DNA of 5,637 nucleotides from an uncultured Paraprevotella sp. (GCA_900766785.1 CAAFWT010000135.1:1-5637), one strand, 5' to 3'; positions 1 through 5,637 are shown, counted from the first letter of the stretch. Notes: generated from the sequence alone by a model not told the origin. Translations and numbers: made by a program.

Positions 1-53
1 TCCGTGAGTTGCAATTAATAGCACAGCTCAAACCGAGCATGCTGACATTATAA
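1..53 (+). CDS. Possible C-terminal end of an upstream gene (partial)
   Basis: Read in the frame beginning at position 3, the sequence gives RELQLIAQLKPSMLTL followed by a TAA stop at 51-53. The other two + frames stop within the first 18 bases. The peptide has the look of an amphipathic helix at a protein C-terminus, and the frame is open to the left edge of the window. Sixteen codons are too few to identify a family. If it is real, the stop lies 31 bases before the hairpin at 85-106 and about 270 bases before the large gene, so the two genes are unlikely to be tightly co-transcribed. The alternative is chance. A short minus-strand frame starting with ATG at 41 is also open to the edge and looks less protein-like. 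Confidence 0.3.
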   Translation, partial: RELQLIAQLKPSMLTL

Positions 54-84
54 ACAGCTTCATATTTTGTAAAAGAACGATTTA

Positions 85-106
85 CTCTCGTTGGTTGCAA
101 CGAGGG
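85..106. other. Hairpin-forming inverted repeat, 9-bp stem with 4-base loop
   Basis: CTCTCGTTG at 85-93 pairs with CAACGAGGG at 98-106. Eight pairs are Watson-Crick and one is a G.U, and the loop is GTTG. The core also contains the 8-bp palindrome GTTGCAAC (94-101). No T-run follows it on the + strand, so it is not a standard intrinsic terminator, although it sits 31 bases after a possible stop codon at 51-53. It could be the 3' end structure of the upstream transcript or a protein-binding dyad. It is clearly present in the sequence, but its function is inferred. Confidence 0.5.
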
Positions 107-150
107 AAGTTGTGCATGGGGGAGTACGACAAACCTACCTGAGTAGTTAC

Positions 151-179
151 CATTATAGTTAATGTTTGTTAATATAATG
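151..179. repeat. AT-rich imperfect inverted repeat upstream of promoter
   Basis: CATTATA (151-157) is the exact reverse complement of TATAATG (173-179). Just inside these arms, TTAA at 159-162 pairs with TTAA at 169-172. Together they make an 11-bp dyad with one bulged base (G158) and a six-base centre. It ends about 32 bases before the proposed -7 box, so it lies where an activator or repressor might bind. Such dyads arise easily in AT-rich DNA, so the regulatory role is only a suggestion. Confidence 0.35.
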
Positions 180-197
180 TTATTATTTATCAAGAAT

Positions 198-219
198 CAA
201 AAGTAATATGATACTTTTG
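198..219. promoter_or_regulatory. Perfect dyad overlapping the -7 box (possible operator)
   Basis: CAAAAGTA at 198-205 and TACTTTTG at 212-219 are perfect reverse complements separated by six bases (ATATGA). The right arm is the same sequence as the candidate -7 element, so a protein bound to the dyad would cover the promoter. Because of the symmetry, the left arm is also a TAnnTTTG match on the minus strand. No gene on that strand is visible to the left, so divergent transcription is not otherwise supported. Confidence 0.45.
212..219 (+). promoter_or_regulatory. Candidate Bacteroidetes -7 promoter element (TACTTTTG)
   Basis: TACTTTTG matches the Bacteroidetes primary sigma factor -7 consensus TAnnTTTG at every fixed position. 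It is the only perfect match I noticed on the + strand between the left edge and the start codon. A -33 TTTG box would be expected to end near 190-192. The nearest sequence, TTTA at 186-189, is a poor match and slightly far away, so the promoter may be weak or need an activator. Transcription would start at about 225-228, leaving an untranslated leader of roughly 100 bases before the ATG at 326. Confidence 0.55.
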
Positions 220-248
220 TAACATCCTATGAGAGTCCATTGGGAGAT

Positions 249-263
249 CTTTCTGATAGAAAG
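249..263 (+). other. Small hairpin in the 5' leader
   Basis: CTTTCT (249-254) pairs perfectly with AGAAAG (258-263) around a three-base loop (GAT). It lies about 20-40 bases downstream of the predicted transcription start and about 60 bases before the start codon. It could affect mRNA stability or be chance. I recognise no riboswitch or known leader element around it. Confidence 0.3.
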
Positions 264-325
264 TGCCATACCTTTTCCTGGGATACAATTTAATGAAGAG
301 TTTAACCATCTAAATAACAAAAACA

Positions 326-394
326 ATGAGAAAAAAACTACGATTATTCCTGCTTGCCTTGTTAGGCATGATAGGAAGTCTGCCCCTACAGGCA
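326..394 (+). other. Signal peptide coding segment (Sec, signal peptidase I)
   Basis: Residues 1-23 have a basic n-region (MRKKLR), a hydrophobic core (LFLLALLGMIG) and a polar end (SLPLQA) with small or neutral residues suited to signal peptidase I. The mature protein would begin QHTYENG. No cysteine sits at the +1 position, so the protein should not be lipid-anchored, unlike true SusE and SusF. Confidence 0.88.
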
Positions 395-3300
395 CAGCAC
401 ACCTATGAGAATGGTATCTGTACCGACGAGGAATGTACAGACCCTTATGAGAAACCCGATCAGGAGGGAGACTGGTATATCCTGAAGAATGCAGGAAACG
501 TGGAATGGTTTTCCAAGCAGATTGCTTCAGGAGAGCTCACGCTCAATGCCAAGTTGGACTGTGACATTGACTTTCAGGGAATAGAAAATCTGCACAGCCC
601 CATAGGACCAAACACCGGACGGAAATTCAATGGAACCTTTGACGGACAGGGCCATCGCATCAAGAACATGATCATCAACCGCCCAGAGGAGAACAACCAG
701 GGATTCTTCGGTTTCCTGCGTGGAAACAACAAGGACACCAGGGTGATGAACCTGATCATCGACAAGTCATGCTCCATTACAGGTGCCAACTATGTGGGTG
801 GTATCACAGCCAATGCACAAAACTCGGAGACCATCATCTACATAGAGAACTGTATCAACGAGGCAGAGGTCATCGCAGCCACAGGTGGAGATGCAGGAGG
901 AATCATAGGCAGCAGCACCACCAACACCCCCAAGTGGAACATCAAGAACTGTGTGAATGCGGGTCACATCGTGGGCAACGGATATGCCGGTGCACTGTGT
1001 GCATGGATGGGAAACAGCAGTTCCATACAGGTGGACGGCTTTCTCAACATCGGTATAGTGGAAGGCTTTGACCAGACGAACAACATCACCCGCATGACTG
1101 CTGGAAGTTACTCAAGAATCTATGACCTCAGCATGACTGAGGGAGCAGGACAGGGCATCATAGAAGGACTCACACCCGAAGATGTCACCAGCGGAAAACT
1201 GGCTTACGTGATGAACGGAGACCAGAGCAGCATCATCTGGAGACAGACCTTGGGCACTGACAATTATCCTGTACCTTTTGAGAGCAGCCTACAGGTATAT
1301 CTCAACGGTTTGCTGCGCTGCGACGGCACTCCCTTGGAAGGCGGCACATACAGCAACACAGAGACAGCTGCGGTAATACCACCTCACTCCTATCCCGACG
1401 GTGAATATCACTGTGAAGTGTGCGGACATATCGACGAGGACTTCTGTCCCAACATAGATGGAGTGTATCAGATAAATTCGGCACGCGGACTGGAATGGAT
1501 GGCCGAGCTGGTAGCAAGCGGAAAGAATGAGATAAATGCAGCACTCACAGCAGACATCGACCTTACTGGCTCCACCTTCCCGGGCATCGGAACACGCACC
1601 AATGGCTATAAGGGTTCGTTCGACGGACAGTATCACGTCATCTCCGGACTGGACCTGAGCCATGTGGATACAGACTGGTCGGGCTTCTTCAACTTCATCT
1701 TCGGAGGAGCCACCATCCAGAACCTCATCCTGGACGAGACCTGTACCATATGTGGCAATATGGGCGTGGGACTGATAGGCGGTGCCACCCTGGCAGGAAA
1801 CATCCTGCTCAAGAATCTGGGTATGCATGGCAATGTGGTGGCCTACAACAAGAATGCAGGTGGAATACTGGGATGCAATACGGGTAGCGTGGCATCCATA
1901 CGCATGGAAAACTGCTTCGCCACTGGCAATGTATCAGGAACCAACGAGAGTGGTCTGCTGAGCGGATGGTTGGGAAGCAACAGCCCCGTGGCCATCAACT
2001 GCTGGGCCACAGGTGAATGCTATGGCATAGAGAGCGAAGCAAAATACCTCTTCCGTCATAGCAACCTGTCCATGTCTAACTGCTATTCCGTCTACGGCAC
2101 ACAAGGCAAGAACTTCACCATAGAAGAGTTGCTGAGTGGAGCACTCACATACACAATGAACAGCACACTGGAAGCACCCGTATGGTTCCAGAATCTGGAC
2201 AACGACCAGCCAACTGACGACTACCCCACCTTCGATCCCTCTCACGGTATCGTCTATGTAGATGCCAAGATGAACTGCGACGGCTCCTTTGAAACCGAGG
2301 ATGCTTCCTATTCAAACCAAAACAATGCCGTGATTCCACCACACCAGAACAAGGATGGATTCTGCACTGTATGCGGACAGGAAGATGCCGAATATCCTTT
2401 CATTCGCATCTTTGCAAATGCTGACCACGACATCACCTCAGGATATGTCAACAACAACTCCAACGACGGATCGGGCCTGGCTATCAACAACAGTGTGGCA
2501 GAGCACTGGAACCAGCAATGGTTTGATACCTATCAGGAGCTGACAGGACTGAGCAAGGGTATCTACAAACTGCGCGTACAGGGTCTGACAAGAGTAAAGG
2601 AGTGGAAAAATGCAGAGGGAGAACCATACGAATATGGTATGCTCTCCGATGACTATAAGGCTCTCTATTACAACAGCCAGTACTATGCCGAAGTGGGTGG
2701 AAAGCGCGTAGCCAACCGCTTCATGGACATCAGCGAGGGACGTTACGAACAGAGTACTGGAGAAATAGAGAATTTCAACGAGTACACCAACTGCTATGTA
2801 CCCAACTCCCTGGCTGCTGCACACAAGCGCTTCATGAAGGGTGACTACTGGAATCAGCCCATCTACTTCGCCGTGGAAAGCGAGGAAGATACGGTGAAGA
2901 TAGGAGTGGAAAACCGCATGTACCTGAATGGCAACTGGACCGTATGGGATACCTGGAGACTGGAATATGTGGGAGATGCCACCGAGGAGAACATCCAGCT
3001 GATACGCTCACAGCAGGAAGCTGCCATTCAGGACATCATGGAACTGGAAGGTCAGGCCACACTGACATCTGACTACCAGGAAGCACAGAACGCCATCAGT
3101 CAAGCATCATCGCTGGAAGAGGTACTGCAAGCTGCCGACGTGCTATCACGCACACCACAACAGATACGCTTGAGCCACATGGCATACCTGAAATTCCAGC
3201 AGGCCATAGAAAGCATCATGGCTGAGCGTGCTGCACATCCCGACCTCAACGGAGACTATACCGACCTGCTCGACACTTATCTGGAAGGGAACGAAGCCGA

Positions 3301-5407
3301 GGTGGAAGGATTGCCCAATGGCACATACCTATATATAATGGGTGAGCGACTGCTCGACATAGATCAACTGGAGGCTGAGGCTGCCTTTGCTGCCGAACTC
3401 CTCAACATGGCCGTAAAGACCAGTGTGATGGAGGGGTCGGACATCACCAACCTCATTGTGAACCCTGCCTTTGATGCAGATGAAAATTTCCAGGGATGGA
3501 CCTACGAGATAACCAAGCAAGGCACCAGCGGAAGCAACTTCTACAGCAACTCAGGATTCACAGACATCTATCCCGTGGCTGGCACATGGAACACAGCCTT
3601 CAACCTCTGGCAGGACATGGAGGAAGGTTTGCCCGATGGTATCTATGAGCTGGAAGCTCCTGCTTTCTATCGCCCCGGAGCCAACGGACAGGGTGACCTG
3701 ACTGGTAATGACTTCGTACCCGCCACACTCTACATCAATGACTTCCACACACCCGTGACTGACATCTATGCCGGACGTGTGCTCTATGCCGATGCCATCA
3801 ACGGAGTCAACTGCCGTTATGACGCCGTCAACGATGAGACAGCTCCACACAATGGTGAATATCCTTCGTCACAGGATTACGATACAGGAGACGGATATGT
3901 GCCCGAACAGCGTCAGGCCATGAGCTTTGCACTCGCTGCCGGCCGTTATGTCAATCACGCCTATGCCATAGTAGAAGGCGGAAAGATACGCCTGGGCATA
4001 CAGAACCAAGCGAAGCCTTGGAACGAAAGCGGCATGACCATGTGGGGTAAGTTCAAGCTCACCTATCGTGGATATAACGAGGATGCCTTGGATGCTATCA
4101 TTGCTAACCTGGAAGCACGCAAGACTGCCTTCGAAAATGTACGCATCAACCGCGAATATTACTATTCACTGCAGCACATTACGCAGGCCGACGTATTCAT
4201 CCAGCAAGCCAAGGCATGCACCGACCTGGAAGAGAAGATCGCTCTGGTAAAGCAAGCCAATGCTGAAGTCAATGCCATCATCACCAGCGAAGCCCTCTAT
4301 AGCGAGCTCACCCAACTGAAGGATTATATCTATGAGCAAGCCACAAACATGATAGAAACAGAACCAGACAAGGCTGAGCATTTCTATTCGGCTGGCGACG
4401 AGATTGACGCTCACATCTTCGCGGGAGACCTCACCGACGAAGAGTGTAAGCAGCTCTACAAAGAGACACTCTACAGAACCGACCTCAACGGTGGATTCTA
4501 TGTACAGGGCGACCTGGTGGACAGCGAAGGAAACGACCTCACCTATGGTGCCCGTCTCTCCAACTACCCGCTCACACGACAGCAGGATGGTACTTGGACT
4601 GGCATCGTAAGGGTGCAGGACCGCTCCAAGAAGCCCAACTCATCGGCACGCGCTGGCATGTACTTTACGCTGATGAACCAGACCTATAAGGCAACCAATG
4701 CACAGACACGTTTCGTGACACCCGCACACACCACCTTTGACCTGGTGCTGAACGGAGGACAGGATTATCAGATGGTGGGAGGAGAGTTCCAGGTGACTCT
4801 GAATCCTGACGACGCCACCGTAACCATCGAACCTATCAAATACAACTGGGCAGAGAATGTCTATGTGGTGGGCACCGTGCTCGACAACAAGGGCGAACTG
4901 CATGATTGGAAAAACGATGAGGCTGTGCCCCTGCCACATAAGGGCAACGGCGTATACGAAGGCAATGTGACATTCACCCGCTCCGAGGGTCTCTGGGACG
5001 GAAATGCATGCTTCACCATCTTCGCATGCCGCTCCACAGAATCGGACATCTCCTTCTCGCAGATGACACGCAGCAACTGGACCGAGGCCAGATATGGTTC
5101 GGTGGAGGACCAGACTGTACTTGAGCCTGGAAACACGCTCACAGAACTGATACGCGGTAGCGACCGCAAATGGATGGTTCCCCTGGATGAGGCAGTAGAG
5201 AGTGTCACCTACACGGTCATCTTCGACATGAACAACAGAACCGTTCAGCTGAAGAGCATTGATGGGGATGCCATCGAGGAGATAGCCGGAGAGGAGACCG
5301 ACAACAAGGTTGCTCTCAAGGGCATATACACCCTCACCGGTCAACGGGTGAACAAAGCCACTCGCGGCTTGTATATCATCAATGGAAAGAAAGTACTTGT
5401 GAAGTAA
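326..5407 (+). CDS. Large secreted multidomain protein: GLUG/beta-helix repeats, jelly-roll modules, SusE/F-like modules, C-terminal sorting-like tail
   Basis: This is a 1693-residue protein predicted to be exported and probably surface-associated. The start is well supported. An in-frame TAA lies at 311-313, an A-rich Bacteroidetes-style leader precedes the ATG, and the ATG opens a signal peptide (MRKKLRLFLLALLGMIG..., LQA|Q cleavage after residue 23). There is no lipobox cysteine. Residues 25-353 and 354-672 are two copies of a GLUG-like, probably right-handed beta-helix unit. Shared motifs include FDGQ.H (105-110 and 432-437), GFF (126-128 and 453-455), AGGI.G (190-195 and 511-516), NC/NC strands and AVIPPH (349-354 and 668-673). 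Residues 690-884 and 1039-1250 resemble galactose-binding-like jelly rolls, with G-x-Y strands and endings such as VKIGVENR...WDTWRLEYVG and IRLGIQNQ...MWGKFKLTYRG. Each is followed by a helical segment (885-985 and 1251-1382). Residues 1385-1505 and 1508-1645 look like SusE/SusF beta-sandwich modules (FYVQGDL, VYVVGTVLD, YTVIFDMNNRTVQLKS). The tail (1661-1693, LTGQRV, GLYIINGKKVLVK) resembles a type IX secretion sorting signal. No catalytic domain is visible, so glycan binding or adhesion is the inferred role. The gene appears monocistronic, with its own promoter candidate and terminator. The coding region is intact, with no frameshift. Domain family names rest on pattern recognition, not searches. 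Confidence 0.95.
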   Translation: MRKKLRLFLLALLGMIGSLPLQAQHTYENGICTDEECTDPYEKPDQEGDWYILKNAGNVEWFSKQIASGELTLNAKLDCDIDFQGIENLHSPIGPNTGRKFNGTFDGQGHRIKNMIINRPEENNQGFFGFLRGNNKDTRVMNLIIDKSCSITGANYVGGITANAQNSETIIYIENCINEAEVIAATGGDAGGIIGSSTTNTPKWNIKNCVNAGHIVGNGYAGALCAWMGNSSSIQVDGFLNIGIVEGFDQTNNITRMTAGSYSRIYDLSMTEGAGQGIIEGLTPEDVTSGKLAYVMNGDQSSIIWRQTLGTDNYPVPFESSLQVYLNGLLRCDGTPLEGGTYSNTETAAVIPPHSYPDGEYHCEVCGHIDEDFCPNIDGVYQINSARGLEWMAELVASGKNEINAALTADIDLTGSTFPGIGTRTNGYKGSFDGQYHVISGLDLSHVDTDWSGFFNFIFGGATIQNLILDETCTICGNMGVGLIGGATLAGNILLKNLGMHGNVVAYNKNAGGILGCNTGSVASIRMENCFATGNVSGTNESGLLSGWLGSNSPVAINCWATGECYGIESEAKYLFRHSNLSMSNCYSVYGTQGKNFTIEELLSGALTYTMNSTLEAPVWFQNLDNDQPTDDYPTFDPSHGIVYVDAKMNCDGSFETEDASYSNQNNAVIPPHQNKDGFCTVCGQEDAEYPFIRIFANADHDITSGYVNNNSNDGSGLAINNSVAEHWNQQWFDTYQELTGLSKGIYKLRVQGLTRVKEWKNAEGEPYEYGMLSDDYKALYYNSQYYAEVGGKRVANRFMDISEGRYEQSTGEIENFNEYTNCYVPNSLAAAHKRFMKGDYWNQPIYFAVESEEDTVKIGVENRMYLNGNWTVWDTWRLEYVGDATEENIQLIRSQQEAAIQDIMELEGQATLTSDYQEAQNAISQASSLEEVLQAADVLSRTPQQIRLSHMAYLKFQQAIESIMAERAAHPDLNGDYTDLLDTYLEGNEAEVEGLPNGTYLYIMGERLLDIDQLEAEAAFAAELLNMAVKTSVMEGSDITNLIVNPAFDADENFQGWTYEITKQGTSGSNFYSNSGFTDIYPVAGTWNTAFNLWQDMEEGLPDGIYELEAPAFYRPGANGQGDLTGNDFVPATLYINDFHTPVTDIYAGRVLYADAINGVNCRYDAVNDETAPHNGEYPSSQDYDTGDGYVPEQRQAMSFALAAGRYVNHAYAIVEGGKIRLGIQNQAKPWNESGMTMWGKFKLTYRGYNEDALDAIIANLEARKTAFENVRINREYYYSLQHITQADVFIQQAKACTDLEEKIALVKQANAEVNAIITSEALYSELTQLKDYIYEQATNMIETEPDKAEHFYSAGDEIDAHIFAGDLTDEECKQLYKETLYRTDLNGGFYVQGDLVDSEGNDLTYGARLSNYPLTRQQDGTWTGIVRVQDRSKKPNSSARAGMYFTLMNQTYKATNAQTRFVTPAHTTFDLVLNGGQDYQMVGGEFQVTLNPDDATVTIEPIKYNWAENVYVVGTVLDNKGELHDWKNDEAVPLPHKGNGVYEGNVTFTRSEGLWDGNACFTIFACRSTESDISFSQMTRSNWTEARYGSVEDQTVLEPGNTLTELIRGSDRKWMVPLDEAVESVTYTVIFDMNNRTVQLKSIDGDAIEEIAGEETDNKVALKGIYTLTGQRVNKATRGLYIINGKKVLVK
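398..1384 (+). repeat. Protein-level tandem repeat, copy 1 of GLUG-like unit (residues 25-353)
   Basis: The copy starts with a degenerate H...C-x4-C head (H25, C32, C37). It continues through W.I.NA..VEWF, FNGTFDGQGHRI, GFFGFLRG, NYVGGI, AGGIIG, IKNCVNAGHIVG and AGALCAWMG, then ends with SGKLAYVMNG, WRQTLGTDNYPVPF, RCDG and AVIPPH. Its motif order matches copy 2 from head to tail. The match is at protein level, because the DNA of the two copies has diverged, so the duplication is old. Confidence 0.8.
1385..2341 (+). repeat. Protein-level tandem repeat, copy 2 of GLUG-like unit (residues 354-672)
   Basis: The head is H354...C363-x2-C366-G. It is followed by Y.INSARGLEWM, YKGSFDGQYHVI, SGFFNFIFGG, GVGLIGG, AGGILG, MENCFATGNVSG, SGLLSGWLG, LSGALTYTMN, WFQNLDND...DYPTF, NCDG and AVIPP. 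The unit is about ten residues shorter than copy 1, and most of the loss is in the middle. A third, isolated head (H673...C680-x2-C683-G, bases 2342-2377) follows it, so the pattern is head-body-head-body-head. Confidence 0.8.
2393..2977 (+). repeat. Jelly-roll (galactose-binding-like) module, copy 1 (residues about 690-884)
   Basis: The module has alternating beta-type strands, with a GLSKGIYKLRVQG strand (741-753), aromatic-rich YYNSQYYAEVGGKR, and a closing VKIGVENR...WTVWDTWRLEYVG. This ordering is typical of carbohydrate-binding-type jelly rolls in Bacteroidetes surface proteins. It aligns by motif with the module at 3440-4075. The ligand cannot be told from the sequence. Confidence 0.55.
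3440..4075 (+). repeat. Jelly-roll (galactose-binding-like) module, copy 2 (residues about 1039-1250)
   Basis: It begins with the common opening strand NLIVNPAFDA...QGWTYE, continues with GLPDGIYELEAPAFYRPG (1101-1118) and ATLYINDFHTPV, and ends with FALAAGRYVNHAYAIVEGGKIRLGIQNQ and MWGKFKLTYRG. The N-PAFD...GW opening and the final LGI...F.L.Y.G are hallmarks of CBM-like jelly rolls. It is followed by a helical segment (1251-1382), as in copy 1. Confidence 0.6.
4478..5260 (+). repeat. Pair of SusE/SusF-like beta-sandwich modules (residues about 1385-1505 and 1508-1645)
   Basis: The first module opens with NGGFYVQGDLVDSEG and closes with FQVTLNPDDATVTIEPI. The second opens with NVYVVGTVLDNKGELHDWKND, continues with GVYEGNVTF, and closes with YTVIFDMNNRTVQLKSI. 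The order (Y-V-x-G strand, W-containing loop, G-x-Y/W-x-G strand, final D...TV.L strand) resembles the starch-binding modules of SusE and SusF. Whether this pair binds a polysaccharide is inferred. Confidence 0.5.
5306..5404 (+). other. C-terminal sorting-like tail (residues 1661-1693)
   Basis: GIYTLTGQRV followed by GLYIINGKKVLVK resembles the final strands of type IX secretion C-terminal domains (N/TLxGxxV then GxYxV...K). Such tails are very common on large secreted proteins of Prevotella and Bacteroides relatives. With the signal peptidase I site and no lipobox, it suggests export across the outer membrane and surface attachment or release. No secretion genes are visible here to confirm this. 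Confidence 0.55.
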
Positions 5408-5427
5408 TCACCGTACATAATCAGAGA

Positions 5428-5466
5428 AGAGAGGCTGTGTCATGATAGGCACAGCCTCTTCTTTTT
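5428..5466 (+). terminator. Rho-independent terminator of the large gene
   Basis: AGAGGCTGTG (5430-5439, counted with the flanking G.U pair at 5429/5460) pairs with CACAGCCTCT (5450-5459) around a ten-base loop. The right arm runs straight into CTTTTT (5461-5466). The stem starts about 20 bases after the TAA, which is the expected position for the end of this transcript. It supports the view that the gene is transcribed alone. Confidence 0.88.
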
Positions 5467-5486
5467 CCTGACTTCGTCAATGCGCC

Positions 5487-5505
5487 ACCCAAATTAAGAT
5501 TGGGT
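5487..5505. other. Weak hairpin in downstream intergenic DNA
   Basis: ACCCAA (5487-5492) is the reverse complement of TTGGGT (5500-5505), with a seven-base loop. No T-run follows. The rest of 5467-5571 shows no open frame of note, no RNA gene and no mobile-element end that I recognise. Confidence 0.25.
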
Positions 5506-5571
5506 CATCTGACATTTCGATTGATTACCATTTATAACAGTGTGCTCAGTATTTGTTACCTTCATTGCCGA

Positions 5572-5637
5572 TAAGGTTAATAATCTTTCGGCCGTAAGGT
5601 TATTAACCTTTCAGTTGTAAGGTTATTAACCTTATCA
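5572..5637. repeat. 23-bp tandem repeat with palindromic core, three units, runs to window edge
   Basis: Units begin at 5572, 5595 and 5618 with an exact period of 23 bases. Each contains a core close to TAAGGTTATTAACCTT. In unit 3 the core TAAGGTTATTAACCTTA is a perfect 17-base palindrome about a single central base. Unit 2 is perfect over 15 bases. Unit 1 has one arm change (TAATCTT) and a swapped central base. The spacers differ (TCGGCCG and TCAGTTG), so the core is better conserved than the spacer. The period is not a multiple of three and no gene is visible here. The third unit is cut by the window edge. It could be an operator array for the next gene or an intergenic repeat family. Confidence 0.75.

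Noticed and set aside
62..69. TATTTTG as a second promoter -7 box
   Set aside because: The spacing between TA and TTTG is one base instead of two, and it is far from the gene.
119..128. GGGGAGTACG, identical to a short 16S rRNA stretch
   Set aside because: The match covers only ten bases and the flanking sequence does not continue as rRNA, so it is chance.
141..325. Invertible (phase-variable) promoter
   Set aside because: Phase-variable surface genes in Bacteroides have promoters between longer, well-separated inverted repeats. The best flanking pair I found here (GTTAC at 147 and GTAAC near 219) is only five bases, and no recombinase is present.
183..395. 70-codon minus-strand frame with a hydrophobic stretch near the promoter
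   Set aside because: It starts inside the signal peptide coding region and its hydrophobic stretch largely mirrors AT-rich upstream DNA. It also runs across the promoter dyad.
1289..1828. 179-codon open frame on the minus strand
   Set aside because: It is antisense to the beta-helix repeats with no recognisable features, and is explained by the codon bias of the real gene.
2393..4471. Glycoside hydrolase or peptidase domain in the middle of the protein
   Set aside because: I could find no catalytic signature. The segment reads as jelly-roll and helical modules.
4640..5344. 234-codon open frame on the minus strand
   Set aside because: It lies wholly inside the large gene, has no promoter or terminator of its own, and encodes a low-complexity, cysteine- and histidine-rich peptide typical of an antisense shadow. 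The + strand frame has clear domain structure.
5487..5505. Insertion sequence end
   Set aside because: The short inverted repeat is not matched by a partner elsewhere in the window, and there is no transposase or target duplication.
5572..5637. CRISPR array
   Set aside because: The spacers are about seven bases and the period is 23, much shorter than any CRISPR array. No cas genes are visible.

Overview
The window is almost filled by one very large gene on the + strand (326-5407, 1693 residues). It is flanked by AT-rich non-coding DNA on both sides. The organism is very probably a member of the Bacteroidales, with a Prevotella/Segatella- or Bacteroides-like species the best guess. Four things point there: a Bacteroidetes-type -7 promoter box (TACTTTTG), an A-rich leader with no Shine-Dalgarno motif, a secreted protein built from GLUG/beta-helix, jelly-roll and SusE/F-like modules, and a C-terminal tail of the LTGQRV...GLYIINGKKV type. 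The genus is inference.

Layout. Positions 1-53 may hold the last 16 codons of an upstream gene. Positions 54-325 are non-coding and contain a 9-bp hairpin (85-106), an AT-rich inverted repeat (151-179), a perfect 8-bp dyad whose right arm is the likely -7 box (198-219), and a leader of about 100 nt with a small hairpin (249-263). The coding region follows. A good intrinsic terminator lies just past the stop codon (5428-5466). The rest, 5467-5637, has no gene that I can see. It holds a weak hairpin (5487-5505) and, at the right edge, a 23-bp tandem repeat with a palindromic core (5572-5637) that probably runs beyond the window.

The protein has a signal peptide (1-23), then two tandem copies of a GLUG-like, probably beta-helical unit of about 320-330 residues (25-353 and 354-672). 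Next come a jelly-roll/galactose-binding-like module (about 690-884), a helical segment (885-985), a second jelly-roll module (about 1039-1250) and a second helical segment (1251-1382). It ends with two SusE/SusF-like beta-sandwich modules (about 1385-1505 and 1508-1645) and a C-terminal tail resembling a type IX secretion sorting domain (about 1661-1693). I see no catalytic domain. The likeliest role is a secreted or surface-attached glycan-binding or adhesin-like protein, but its ligand is unknown.

The gene has its own promoter candidate and its own terminator, so it is probably monocistronic. The most interesting points are a repeated C/H/C/C linker motif that could bind a metal, the promoter box embedded in a perfect dyad, and the palindromic tandem repeat downstream. 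I found no strong case for an undescribed multi-gene system here.
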